Shown here: in pieces, positions 15,787 to 24,864 of the stretch | Numbering within the stretch: the first letter of the stretch is position 1 | Layout: every line of letters begins with the position of its first letter | Source of the DNA: Spirochaetales bacterium | Lineage (GTDB): Bacteria > Spirochaetota > Spirochaetia > DSM-27196 > Salinispiraceae | Reading direction: 5' to 3' | Length of the DNA stretch: 64,000 nucleotides | Assembly (NCBI GenBank): GCA_009991955.1 | Contig: JAACWS010000023.1 | Coordinates: 1-64,000, forward strand | Made by a program: the position numbers and the translations under genes | The notes under the pieces: generated by a model | What the model was told of the DNA's origin: nothing | The model's database searches: none | The model's input: only the letters and a program-made list of their open reading frames with translations

Positions 15787-18000
15787 TCAGTACGATATTG
15801 AACCGATCTTGTCGTGAAGCTCGGTTTGAATCTCTTTCTTGATCTCAATCCCTTCGAAATACATACCCACTGAACGCCTGATCTTTCGAAAACCGTGTTT
15901 CAACAGCTTCCTACTAAACATATTTAGTGTATCAGTCCGGCGTTCACCACGATTTTTCATAAAGGCATCATAGGTCGTATATAATTGCGTGACACCGACG
16001 ATTTCACTCTCAGTCCGCTTACAGCACTCATTTATGAACCTGAGAACCCTATCCTCCTCAATTCTATACTGCAAAACCGTTTTCCGCATCGAGTCCGTAG
16101 GCTCCAGCCCCTCCTCGCACAACATGCGGTATCCCTCCAGTATCCAATTCATAATCCCGGCAGCCTCCCTTTTAAGTACTTCCGGAAAATCCGGTATTCG
16201 CTCTTTCACAGGCACCCCCTGATTACATTCAACAATCCGGAACCGTCGAGTTAGCGCATTGTCAAATCCCTCGACTTTAGGCAGGTGGTTAGTCGCTAAA
16301 ATGATCTTGTGTGTTGGTTGGAATTGGAACCACTCCTGGTAAAGTTTACGCGCTGATATCGTGTCACCGCCGGTCATAGTCTTGATTCGATCAACCGAGA
16401 ACCTATGCTCTTCACTCATCTCATTGGCTATCACCAACCGCTTTCCCTTCAAACGGGCCACATCATTTGGGATGGCATTTCGCCGTTTACTTAAGAAGGT
16501 ATCAACAGGAGTTACGACACAGTATGTTCCGAATACATGTTCAATGACTTCCAATAAGGTACTTTTCCCGGTTCCAGTCTCGCCGACCAGGATAAGCATG
16601 GCATCCATAGAAGTATTTCCTGTTATAGCATACCCCAGGTATTTCTGAACAAAGCGAACATTTTCTCTATTACCGATTGTACTCAATATGGCTTTTTCGA
16701 ATTGGGGACAGGATGCATCAGTATCATATTCATATCCCGTGGAATTCATGAGATAGTCCCAGCGGAAATTCGGATATGACAGTTGAGATCTTAGGTCGAA
16801 AGTACAGTTGGTGAAGTTAATCAGTCCCGGATCCCGGTCGATGTCCTCTGTTGATATTTGATTTCTTATATCACTTCTGTAAATCTCCATGATGTCCCTG
16901 AACTTCCGGTTATTCTCCATCTTCAATAAAGCACTTAGCTTCTTCATCCGCAACTCAGGATCGGATATTGTATCAATTACCAGGTGATTTATCCGTTGGA
17001 GCATAATCTTGTACATTTCGTACATGTAGCCTTCGCCATCATCCAAAATCCATCTATCAGGTCTGAATTTGATGAACTTGCCCTCCTCAATGCAGTATTT
17101 AAAATGATGCGAATAGCTACATGTTAAAAATTCCGCAAACTTCATCTCGGTGAATACATCGGGTATGAACACAGCAGTAGATTTCGAAGCCGAGTAGATC
17201 CTGGCCATCCGTTCAATATCAACATAGGTAATTTCATGCTGGAAGCTTCTAACTCGATCCTCACATAGCCGTCGAATATTGTCCCTATCCATTTCCAGCT
17301 TTTTCAGGTGAAGGTAGAAACGGATCATATATTCAGCCACTTCAACTTTATCTTTATTGGATTTACCATACCGAAACTTGACACGATTCTGCCGGTTCGT
17401 TTCGATCAGCTGCTTGATTTCAGAAGGACATACGGCAGCTCTGGCTTTAATTTCATCTAAGGGAGTATTGGATTCTATCGGAAAGACTTTGCTTCCTATT
17501 TTCCCTGGGGGCACAGCAATATAACCACCATCACCCATTATTTTCATATTGGGAAAGCCCTCAATGCGATTAAGCGACGGGACACTTATATCATCAGGAT
17601 ATTCAAAGATCAGTTGTAGATAATGCCTTGATCCGATTGCTACCGTATTCCATATAGGGGACAAACTGTTAATATCCAAAACTCTTCGGTATTCTTCTGA
17701 CATATAGAATACCACTGCAATAATTCCTGCTTCCCTTCCTGTTGCCACTCCGATATTGTATTCAGATGGGGGAGAAAACCACCGTGTTATGTCGTCAAGG
17801 CGATTCGATGGATAGTATGCGGCTTCATCAGTCACAGGATGTACTCCCGGAAAATCACAGACATCGATACCGCATGAACAACTGTTCTTGTCATCGATGA
17901 AATGTAAAGGAATAAAACTGAAATCCCCAGGCAGCTTTCTTACTGATCCCAATGGGGAGTTCTCCGGCGCCATTTTTAACTTTTCTCGTTCAAGTTTCAC
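15787..18000 (-). CDS. D5-type primase-helicase with degenerate prim-pol domain
   Basis: 737-aa replication protein. Residues about 10-170 follow the prim-pol (bifunctional primase/polymerase) pattern: CDFPGVHPVTDEAAYY, ITRWFSPPSEYNIGVATG, and MGDGGYIAVPPG. However, the acidic DxD expected after the ATGREAG turn reads VVFYM, so primer synthesis may be lost. Residues about 430-640 are an SF3/D5 helicase with Walker A GETGTGKST (near 470), RLKGKRLVIANE, ILATNHLP and an arginine finger in ALTRRFRIVEC. The C-terminus holds a D5 wing helix. It starts a minus-strand operon divergent from the zinc-ribbon protein gene. Confidence 0.8.
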   Translation of the reverse strand: MKLEREKLKMAPENSPLGSVRKLPGDFSFIPLHFIDDKNSCSCGIDVCDFPGVHPVTDEAAYYPSNRLDDITRWFSPPSEYNIGVATGREAGIIAVVFYMSEEYRRVLDINSLSPIWNTVAIGSRHYLQLIFEYPDDISVPSLNRIEGFPNMKIMGDGGYIAVPPGKIGSKVFPIESNTPLDEIKARAAVCPSEIKQLIETNRQNRVKFRYGKSNKDKVEVAEYMIRFYLHLKKLEMDRDNIRRLCEDRVRSFQHEITYVDIERMARIYSASKSTAVFIPDVFTEMKFAEFLTCSYSHHFKYCIEEGKFIKFRPDRWILDDGEGYMYEMYKIMLQRINHLVIDTISDPELRMKKLSALLKMENNRKFRDIMEIYRSDIRNQISTEDIDRDPGLINFTNCTFDLRSQLSYPNFRWDYLMNSTGYEYDTDASCPQFEKAILSTIGNRENVRFVQKYLGYAITGNTSMDAMLILVGETGTGKSTLLEVIEHVFGTYCVVTPVDTFLSKRRNAIPNDVARLKGKRLVIANEMSEEHRFSVDRIKTMTGGDTISARKLYQEWFQFQPTHKIILATNHLPKVEGFDNALTRRFRIVECNQGVPVKERIPDFPEVLKREAAGIMNWILEGYRMLCEEGLEPTDSMRKTVLQYRIEEDRVLRFINECCKRTESEIVGVTQLYTTYDAFMKNRGERRTDTLNMFSRKLLKHGFRKIRRSVGMYFEGIEIKKEIQTELHDKIGSISY

Positions 18001-18106
18001 GATTCAGTCTCCTTTTAAAAAGCGTATAGAGAGTAATACCTATCGAGCACAAGAAAATTAAGCTTCGCTCCTTCTGTATCACCAAAGTCCAACCGATATT
18101 AGGAGA

Positions 18107-18955
18107 ATGGATAAGGATAGTATCTGCACAGAAAGTATTTCATCTGCAGTGATCGAGAAGTTAGTTTCGAAAGACCATACATGCAGCCGATGCGGAGGTG
18201 CATCCTTCTTCTATCGCCGAGTAGAATTCAAACTGATATGTAAAACATGTGGGAGGGAGATGAGCATATTTAGCGGAACACCTTTCTTTCGCAGTAAGCT
18301 ATCCCTTCAGGATTGGGTCAATTTCATAAAAGAATATCTGCATCCACAGAATGACTTCTCCCATAAGATCACTTCTTTGAGAGAGAAATATGATCTTTCA
18401 AGGGCAACGGCAAACCGATATTGTGGATATATAAACCAGGCACTCAATATATATCTGCGGCAGAGGGTCCAGATCCTAAACAGAGATTCCTATTTGATAG
18501 TACCTGGCCGGTTCTACTACAAGAATAAAACAGCTCTGGTCGCGGAGTTTGCACACGACAACCTTGTTTTGATACTTCCTTATGCTGCTGCAGGTGATAC
18601 CCATTCCTGGGGTCTTCCAGAGGTTGTGAGTATCCGGATGGTTACCGAACCAGCTCTGGCATCTGTACTATCTAAACTCTCACCAGCATATAGCGATTGG
18701 TTACATTTGAACCCGGGTCATGATTCCGGTTGGATTCATTACCGTACAGCAGGACCTATCCATAAAGAACATATTGCCAGCTTATTCAGGACTACCATTC
18801 CCATACTTAGGCTTTCCCATGGCATGAAGATCGAAAATCTGAAATATCCAACATCATACGCTTTGACTGTTGAGAATATTCGGCAAGACCCGACACAGTA
18901 TATCCATATTTTGAATGGCGTGGTGAACCTCCTTTGCAGGTACGATTTCCGTTGA
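18107..18955 (+). CDS. zinc-ribbon/HTH protein derived from an IS1595-like transposase N-terminus
   Basis: 282 aa. Residues about 22-85 carry a CxxC...CxxC zinc ribbon (CSRCGG ... CKTCG) followed by IFSGTPFFRSKLSLQDWVNF, the arrangement of the DNA-recognition domain of IS1595/ISXO2 transposases, then a helix-turn-helix (SLREKYDLSRATANRYCGYI). The C-terminal half keeps a compact predicted fold but shows no DDE catalytic triad, and no terminal inverted repeats surround the gene. It is probably a domesticated DNA-binding protein or regulator of the element. It is divergent from the primase-helicase operon, so control of that promoter is possible. Confidence 0.5.
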   Translation: MDKDSICTESISSAVIEKLVSKDHTCSRCGGASFFYRRVEFKLICKTCGREMSIFSGTPFFRSKLSLQDWVNFIKEYLHPQNDFSHKITSLREKYDLSRATANRYCGYINQALNIYLRQRVQILNRDSYLIVPGRFYYKNKTALVAEFAHDNLVLILPYAAAGDTHSWGLPEVVSIRMVTEPALASVLSKLSPAYSDWLHLNPGHDSGWIHYRTAGPIHKEHIASLFRTTIPILRLSHGMKIENLKYPTSYALTVENIRQDPTQYIHILNGVVNLLCRYDFR

Positions 18956-19167
18956 TGTAGGTTATGTAGGATATTGATACTCCTGTTAAAGTATTCTCCC
19001 CATGCTTCCGCTCCCATGGCAGGGGGTAAACTTTTCGCTATAGCTACACAATAGAAATTATTTAGAAATGCTGCATACTATGCATCACCCATCCCCGATT
19101 CTCCAATCTTAGGAAAGATTTCGTTCACTATCAGGAGTTGACCTCTATACAAATAACATAAGGAGTG

Positions 19168-19419
19168 ATGGTGAATCCAAGAGATGTGTTCAATCAAATA
19201 GATGAAGCTCAGAGTACACTCAGAAAAATCCGAGCTGTCAGCGATTTATTTACCTGCATGACAGATGATCCGCCGATGGCTGGAACCATTCAGGATACGG
19301 GGGATTTGCTGATTCAATTGACACAGGAGTGTATTCAAATACTTGAAAGACTTTCATCCTCCTGCAACACCATATTGAACGAGGAGTATCCCGATGCCAA
19401 TCTATCAGATCATAAGTGA
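19168..19419 (+). CDS. small hypothetical helical protein
   Basis: About 83 residues, acidic and predicted helical, no recognised family. AAGGAG precedes a GTG-ATG-GTG cluster (19165-19173), so the exact start is uncertain. It overlaps the RadC-like gene by 26 bases, which argues that it is real and co-translated. Confidence 0.5.
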   Translation: MVNPRDVFNQIDEAQSTLRKIRAVSDLFTCMTDDPPMAGTIQDTGDLLIQLTQECIQILERLSSSCNTILNEEYPDANLSDHK

Positions 19420-19816
19420 ACGGAAAGCAAATTACGAGGTGAGAATCAGTTCCCCCAATGATGCCCTGCAGGTTCTTGACCGCTACAGAAAAGCAAAGCA
19501 GGAACACTTCATATGCCTGTCCTTAAACGGGAATCATGTAGTAGAGGCCGTCAGGATTGTTTCCATAGGTCTTGTGAATCGTACTGTCGTACACCCCAGG
19601 GAGGTCTTTGCTGACCCTATCGTAGACCGGGCGGCCGCTGTGCTCCTGGCTCATAACCACCCCTCCGGGAATATTGAACCCAGCAGTGAGGATCGGGAGG
19701 TCACCCGGAGAATGAAAGAAGCAGGAAATATTCTGGGCATTCCCGTATTGGATCACATCATCCTCGGGAAGGGTGACAGTTACTTCTCATTCCTTGAATC
19801 GGGAGAGCTGAACTGA
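19394..19816 (+). CDS. RadC-like JAB/MPN-domain protein
   Basis: 140-aa stand-alone JAB-fold protein. LLAHNHPSGNIEPSSED supplies the metal site (His87, His89, Asp100), and EHFICLSLNGNHVVEA plus the DHIILGKGDSYFSF tail are typical of RadC-family proteins encoded on mobile elements. The N-terminal helix-hairpin-helix of chromosomal RadC is absent. The family is common on plasmids and islands, and its biochemical role (proteolysis or DNA processing) is unsettled. Confidence 0.85.
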   Translation: MPIYQIISERKANYEVRISSPNDALQVLDRYRKAKQEHFICLSLNGNHVVEAVRIVSIGLVNRTVVHPREVFADPIVDRAAAVLLAHNHPSGNIEPSSEDREVTRRMKEAGNILGIPVLDHIILGKGDSYFSFLESGELN

Positions 19817-20150
19817 CCCCCTTCATTTCGTGCCCATACCATTTTTATCCTTAGCGGTATATTTCAGAGGGACATAAAGAGGAATAGATAACTGATACGC
19901 GATACCAATAGACCGGCCATTTGAGAGGACATACCGGGTTTCAAGAGGACATATCGATGAAACTGCGCCGTATTACAAACCTAACCGAGCAAGTGAGTAT
20001 TTATTAATATCTTACCCCCGAAGGTACATCCATATGAATACTCGATACCCAGATACCACGTTACCTGTATACCAGGACACCAAGATATATACCCTGACAC
20101 CTCTATTGGTGATATTAGAAAGTTACTTTATACTTAGGACAGGAGAACCT
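19817..20150. other. non-coding stretch with AGAGG-ACATA direct repeats
   Basis: No credible gene in 334 bases. AGAGGACATA occurs twice with a 20-bp period (19924-19933 and 19944-19953), with a near copy AGAGGGACATA at 19866-19876. The even helical spacing suggests protein-binding iterons or a decayed insertion-sequence end; nothing further supports either. Confidence 0.35.
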
Positions 20151-21620
20151 ATGGAACTCAGGTTATCTAAAAGCAAATATCTATCAGGAATGCAGTGTAA
20201 AAAGAAACTGTGGCTGCAGTTCTACAAGCCTGACCAGGCGGAGCCGCCCAGTCCCGCCCTACAAAGGATCTTCGATCAAGGAACGGCCATCGGGGAGCTG
20301 GCCCAGAAAAGCTACCCCGATGGGCAGCTCATCTCTGCCACCTACTATGAAATACCTAAAGCCCTGGAGCAGACAAAGCAAGCCCTGCAGGCAGGCATCG
20401 TCAACCTCTTCGAACCAGCTTTTGTATTTGCGCACACCCTCGTTCGTGTAGACATCCTGCACCGCAATCCCGATTCGACCTTCGACATCATCGAGGTCAA
20501 ATCCACTTCATCTACCCACACCGAACACATCTGGGACCTGGCCGTCCAGACTTCCGTGTTGGAAGGCTCCGGTCTCTCTATCAACCGAACCATCCTGATG
20601 CACCTCGATCGTGCTTGCAAATACCCCGATCTATCCAATCTATTCGCTCAAACCGACCTAACCCGGGAAGTCAGGGAACACCTGAAGGTTGTCCCCGACC
20701 ACCTGAAGCAATTCAACGAACTTATCCACTTGGAAACAGAACCATCCATACCTATCGGTTCCCATTGTAATCGCCCCTACAGCTGCCCGTTCCAATCATA
20801 CTGTTTCAAACAGGCCTCCGTTCCTACACCCTCGATCTTCAATATTCCAAGACTTCCTGCTGTAACACTGGACAATCTCGCCTCGGCCTCTATCTTTGCC
20901 CTGCAGGATATCCCGGAAACCATCTCCCTATCGGAATCACAGAGACGCTTCCTCACCCTCTACCTGGAAGGGAAGAAAGAAATCCACACAGAAGCCATCA
21001 AAGCACAACTTACCTCACTGAACTACCCTCTTTATTTTCTGGACTTTGAAACCGATGCCCCAGCACTCCCTTGGCTGGAAGGCCTTGGCCCTTACCAGAA
21101 ATTCCCATTTCAATACTCCCTACACATTCTTGAATCTTCAGGCGGACTCACTCACAAAGAATATCTCCACACAGAACCTACTGATCCCCGGATCCCTCTA
21201 TCTACTGAGCTCCTGAACGACATCGGCCCTGATGGCACCATCATCGCCTACAATGCCTCCTTTGAAAAATCTGTCATTACATCCCTGGCCTCCTACATCC
21301 CGGACCTGTCTCACCATCTACTTTCACTCATCCCTCGGTTCTGGGACCTCCTGGATATCTTCCGAAATCATTACTTCGACTCCGCCTTTAACGGCTCCAA
21401 TTCCATCAAATCCGTCCTACCGGTCCTCTGCCCTGATCTCTCCTACAAAACTCTGGATATCCAGGACGGCTCATCAGCTCAGGTCACATGGCTTGAAATA
21501 ATCAGCACTAAAGATGAAGAGAAGAAAACTGCTCTTTCCTCAGGGCTCCATTTCTACTGCCATCTGGATACCCTGGCCATGGTCCGGATCTATCAATACC
21601 TCAAAGATCTAACCGGGTAA
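20151..21620 (+). CDS. DUF2779-type nuclease (Cas4/RecB-like plus RNase H-fold exonuclease)
   Basis: 489-aa protein counted from ATG 20151, which has AGGAG six bases upstream; a longer frame from 20034 lacks one. The N-terminal half is a PD-(D/E)XK nuclease of the Cas4/RecB type with a probable iron-sulphur cluster: Cys in GMQCKKKLWLQ, the catalytic FDIIEVKST, and the distal cysteines in YSCPFQSYC. The C-terminal half begins YFLDFETDAPALPW, an RNase H-like DEDD exonuclease pattern, with IIAYNASFEKSVI downstream. Such fusions recur on mobile elements and probably process DNA ends. It stands alone apart from the TPR gene that follows. Confidence 0.75.
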   Translation: MELRLSKSKYLSGMQCKKKLWLQFYKPDQAEPPSPALQRIFDQGTAIGELAQKSYPDGQLISATYYEIPKALEQTKQALQAGIVNLFEPAFVFAHTLVRVDILHRNPDSTFDIIEVKSTSSTHTEHIWDLAVQTSVLEGSGLSINRTILMHLDRACKYPDLSNLFAQTDLTREVREHLKVVPDHLKQFNELIHLETEPSIPIGSHCNRPYSCPFQSYCFKQASVPTPSIFNIPRLPAVTLDNLASASIFALQDIPETISLSESQRRFLTLYLEGKKEIHTEAIKAQLTSLNYPLYFLDFETDAPALPWLEGLGPYQKFPFQYSLHILESSGGLTHKEYLHTEPTDPRIPLSTELLNDIGPDGTIIAYNASFEKSVITSLASYIPDLSHHLLSLIPRFWDLLDIFRNHYFDSAFNGSNSIKSVLPVLCPDLSYKTLDIQDGSSAQVTWLEIISTKDEEKKTALSSGLHFYCHLDTLAMVRIYQYLKDLTG

Positions 21621-21680
21621 GCACCCAATATTTAAAGCCTAATTTCTCTGTATATCCTGAATGGTATTGCGGAGGGCATT

Positions 21681-22283
21681 ATGAAAACATTGTTGGAGCT
21701 ATTACAAGAAGTTGACATGAATCTTGAGAGGACAAGCAGACCAGAAGCATTACTGGTCTTAAATTCATTTGCAGCCTTCATCTTTACCCTTGCTGATCTT
21801 AACAGAACAGACCTATTAATTGTCGATGCCGATGAATATGACCAGCTTGCTCTTGAGCTACTTCGTGAGATAGGAAAGATGGACTCCGAATACGGCCCAG
21901 CCTATGCCCAACTGGGATATTACTTTGTGAACAGGTTCAATGATCGGGAGAAATTAAAAAATGCCCTGGGACTTTTGGAAAAGGCCAGAATCAGTGCTAT
22001 CCAGGAACCGGATATCCTTACCTACACAGCAAAGGCTCTTCATAAAATGAACGAACCAGAGAAGGCATTTGAGAAAGCTTCCCTGGCCATCAAGGTAAAT
22101 CCCAATAACATAGAAGCCTTCCAGATCCGCAGTTATTACCTGCACCTTAAAAGACAGGAGCACGCTCCTCATTACAAGAAGCGCGGGCGCCGGAAGAAAA
22201 CAGAAGCAAATCCTGCTGAATCAGAAGCGGAATCTATGCCTGAAAGTTCCAGGGGCGCTAAGTCGGGCAACAGTGCTGATTAA
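21681..22283 (+). CDS. tetratricopeptide-repeat protein
   Basis: 200 aa. At least two TPR-like helical pairs lie in residues about 55-155 (for example AFEKASLAIKVNPNNIEAFQIRSYYL). The tail is basic and then acidic (KKRGRRKKTEANP...), which looks disordered and possibly nucleic-acid binding. It starts 60 bases after the DUF2779 nuclease gene, with GGAGG upstream. Role unknown; probably a protein-interaction partner. Confidence 0.6.
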   Translation: MKTLLELLQEVDMNLERTSRPEALLVLNSFAAFIFTLADLNRTDLLIVDADEYDQLALELLREIGKMDSEYGPAYAQLGYYFVNRFNDREKLKNALGLLEKARISAIQEPDILTYTAKALHKMNEPEKAFEKASLAIKVNPNNIEAFQIRSYYLHLKRQEHAPHYKKRGRRKKTEANPAESEAESMPESSRGAKSGNSAD

Positions 22284-22329
22284 AACCACGGTCTGAAAAA
22301 CCAGTACAGGAGAAGCACCTCCTCCTTTC

Positions 22330-23259
22330 TTACTGATTCAACACTTCAAGGAACTGGTTCAACTCGATCCAGTTCTTTGGCCGTTTATTACCCCTGTGCT
22401 GATCCGAATCATACTTGTAGCGCCGGTTCTCCAGAATGCTTATATCGGTATCCTTCAGAGCCTCAACCCCGCCGTTAAACCCTATGTAATAGGTCTGATC
22501 CTGTTCGGCCAACTCCTTTAGTCCTTCTATGCCGTCCACAGTCCCTTCAAAGTAGATCTTTCCGCCGGTTGACTCAGTTTTCATACGCTCCGGTCGGGAT
22601 CGGAATCCTGTTCTGATAAATCCCAAGGTAGATTTCATCAACCATGTCAGTTCGTAGGAGAACGGACCTATGGCACCGGAGAGTTCTTTGCGCAGGAATG
22701 CTTCTATGAGCGTCTCTACTGAGGGAAGATCCGATTTCTGCCATGAAAAGTGCGCTGCCAGGGTGTCATCACTGATGCTCTGAAACTCCCTGATTGCCGT
22801 TGAATCGGCTTCTAATGTCAGGTAAACCATGACAAGTTCGGTCTTATCTATCTTGTGGCCACCATTAAGAAAGCCCTCTATTTCGGCATTCAACTGGCCG
22901 GGGTCCACAGAACCGGATCTGATCTTGTTCTCAATAAGAATGTACTTGGGTGATTCATGTTCCCCTTCCAGGTACAAAACAATATCAATATCCTTCCGTT
23001 CGTTTGAGAGAGTACGTACTGACTCTTCCAGAACCACCATGGCCCAGGTCCTATCCTTTTTCTTGTAGGAGACCCTCGAAGGCAGTTGGCTTATGAAGGA
23101 TGCAAACTTTTTCTCATCAATGGCTTGCAGAAACTCAATCAGAAACAGATTTCCCCAGCCATGGGACTGCCCGGGATCCAGCATCCACCCCAATAGGGCA
23201 GACATATTCTCTTCAGTTACATCCCGCTTTCCCGAATACAGTACATCAAAAAGATTCAT
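22330..23259 (-). CDS. PD-(D/E)XK nuclease superfamily protein
   Basis: About 309 aa from ATG 23259, which has AAGGAGA upstream; a start at 23292 would sit inside the palindromic operator. NMSALLGWMLDPGQSHGWGNLFL, then RKDIDIVLYLEG and KYILIENKIRSG provide the Asp and Glu-x-Lys of the nuclease fold, and DPGQLNAEIEGFL is the following helix. The family includes restriction-like and stand-alone defence nucleases. It is divergent from an XRE regulator over a palindrome-rich intergenic region, an arrangement typical of controlled toxic or defensive enzymes. Confidence 0.7.
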   Translation of the reverse strand: MNLFDVLYSGKRDVTEENMSALLGWMLDPGQSHGWGNLFLIEFLQAIDEKKFASFISQLPSRVSYKKKDRTWAMVVLEESVRTLSNERKDIDIVLYLEGEHESPKYILIENKIRSGSVDPGQLNAEIEGFLNGGHKIDKTELVMVYLTLEADSTAIREFQSISDDTLAAHFSWQKSDLPSVETLIEAFLRKELSGAIGPFSYELTWLMKSTLGFIRTGFRSRPERMKTESTGGKIYFEGTVDGIEGLKELAEQDQTYYIGFNGGVEALKDTDISILENRRYKYDSDQHRGNKRPKNWIELNQFLEVLNQ

Positions 23260-23274
23260 CAACACTCTCCTTGG

Positions 23275-23292
23275 GTGATATATGCATATCAC
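23275..23292. promoter_or_regulatory. palindromic operator candidate GTGATAT-N4-ATATCAC
   Basis: Perfect 7-bp arms in the 96-base divergent region between the nuclease and the XRE regulator. A second imperfect repeat, CCCTAAGTGA (23318-23327) with TCACTTTTAGGG (23338-23349), lies next to the regulator start. Both suit binding of a dimeric XRE repressor. Confidence 0.5.
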
Positions 23293-23355
23293 TGATAGAT
23301 ATTTGATAAATCTTACACCCTAAGTGAATATTAATCATCACTTTTAGGGGTATCA

Positions 23356-23694
23356 ATGCACGATCCGGTTAGAGAACTATTAGCCGCAAATATAAAACAG
23401 TACAGACAAGCCCTCGGGCAATCCCAGATACAGCTGGCCGAAAAAGCCGATATATCCACAAGTCTTTTGGCATCCATTGAAACATGTAAGAAGTTCCCGT
23501 CATCCGTCACACTGAATAAACTATGCGACGCCCTTAACGTCAAAGTCCACCAACTGTTTCAACCGATAGACAAGAAGACCGACGAAGCAATCAAGTACTA
23601 TTTGAAATACGGGACATTACGGGATCAGATCCAGGAAGATATCCTGAAGGTCCTGCAAGACCGGTTCGGCAATTTCCTCACAGACAAGCAGTAA
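23356..23694 (+). CDS. XRE-family transcriptional regulator
   Basis: 112 aa with an N-terminal Cro/C1-type helix-turn-helix (IKQYRQALGQSQIQLAEKADISTSLLASIE, continuing to about residue 60) and a short helical C-terminus. It is divergent from the PD-(D/E)XK nuclease gene, with palindromes between them, so it probably represses both genes. Confidence 0.85.
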   Translation: MHDPVRELLAANIKQYRQALGQSQIQLAEKADISTSLLASIETCKKFPSSVTLNKLCDALNVKVHQLFQPIDKKTDEAIKYYLKYGTLRDQIQEDILKVLQDRFGNFLTDKQ

Positions 23695-23841
23695 GGACAC
23701 CGACCTTCCAATAGTTCTATCTCTATTCAAAAATCAATCTCCTCATCCGACCTCTTATCCAGTCTCATTATAACTATGACAAGTTCCGTCATGCCTTCCT
23801 GTTACCCTACTCCTATGGATACCTTTACCTGGAGTGATTAT

Positions 23842-24864
23842 ATGAAATATACTTACAGTAACATGTTGGGCAGAAATCTTATCAAAGTGATGGCAGCGGT
23901 TAAGCTTATGGCCAGGGTCCAGGGCGCCACTATTAACGATCTCATGGAAGGACTGGGAATCAGCAGGAGATCTGTCTACCGGCTTTTCGATACACTGAAT
24001 GAGCTCAATTTCCCGCTTTATGAGCAGGATCTTGATGGCAGGACCAAAAGCTGGCACCTGCAGGAAGATTTCCTGACAAAATTGCCCAATCTGGATCTGC
24101 CTCATCTTGAACTAACCCGAGAGGAAGTCCTTGTCCTCTATCTGCTCATCTCCCGGGGAAATATCCTGGGCATGACCGAACTGAACCATTACATTCCATC
24201 GATCAGAAAGAAGCTGGAAGCCTTCCTGCCGATGGATACCCGGGCAGAACAGGTTCGCAAGAAGCTGGATGATATCTTCATCCCGGCCTACCAGGGAATA
24301 AAGGATTATAGTGGTAAAGAGGAGCTTCTTGATGATCTGATGACGGCCATCACGGAACAGCGGACCTGCTCTGCCGAATACCACTCTTTTTCCAGGGATA
24401 AACGACACAGTATTACCTTCAATCCTCTGAAACTGTTCGAGTGGAACGGCGGTTTCTACGCCTTCATCCAGCTTCACCCCGAACTGGAAATCAGGACCAT
24501 CGCCGTAGAGCGCCTGGGAGACATTTCTCTATCAGAAGACTGCTTTGCCTACCCGGAAAACTTCGATGCCGAAGCGATGCTCTCCTCCGCATTTACCATC
24601 ACCTTTAACGATCCGATCCGGGTGAAGATCTGGTTCGATAGAAGCCAGGCCAACTATATCAAAGAGAAACGCTGGGCCAAGAACCAGAGCCTTACGGAAA
24701 ACGATGATGAATCCCTGATTCTTGAGATGGAGACTTCGGGTGTGCAGGATGTTAAACGCTGGCTACTCTCCTTTGGCCCCCATGCCAAAGTACTGGAGCC
24801 AGAATCGCTGGCCAGGGAAATCAGGGATGATATCAGCCGGATGAATAAAACCTATGACCTGTGA
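23842..24864 (+). CDS. WYL-domain transcriptional regulator
   Basis: 340 aa from ATG 23842, which follows GGAG; a start at 23776 would add a low-quality N-terminus. It has a winged helix near the N-terminus (INDLMEGLGISRRSVYRLFDTL) and a WYL-type ligand-binding fold (CSAEYHSFSRDKRHSITFNPLKLFEWNGGFYAFI), followed by the family's C-terminal extension (IRVKIWFDRSQANYIKEK ... SLILEMETS). WYL regulators often control defence genes and respond to nucleic acids or nucleotides. The nearest defence operon is 5 kb away, so the target is not evident. Confidence 0.82.
   Translation: MKYTYSNMLGRNLIKVMAAVKLMARVQGATINDLMEGLGISRRSVYRLFDTLNELNFPLYEQDLDGRTKSWHLQEDFLTKLPNLDLPHLELTREEVLVLYLLISRGNILGMTELNHYIPSIRKKLEAFLPMDTRAEQVRKKLDDIFIPAYQGIKDYSGKEELLDDLMTAITEQRTCSAEYHSFSRDKRHSITFNPLKLFEWNGGFYAFIQLHPELEIRTIAVERLGDISLSEDCFAYPENFDAEAMLSSAFTITFNDPIRVKIWFDRSQANYIKEKRWAKNQSLTENDDESLILEMETSGVQDVKRWLLSFGPHAKVLEPESLAREIRDDISRMNKTYDL

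Noticed and set aside
22284-22329. Terminator between the TPR and nuclease genes
   Set aside because: AGGAG...CTCCT can pair, but the stem is only five base pairs and no clean T-run follows on either strand.
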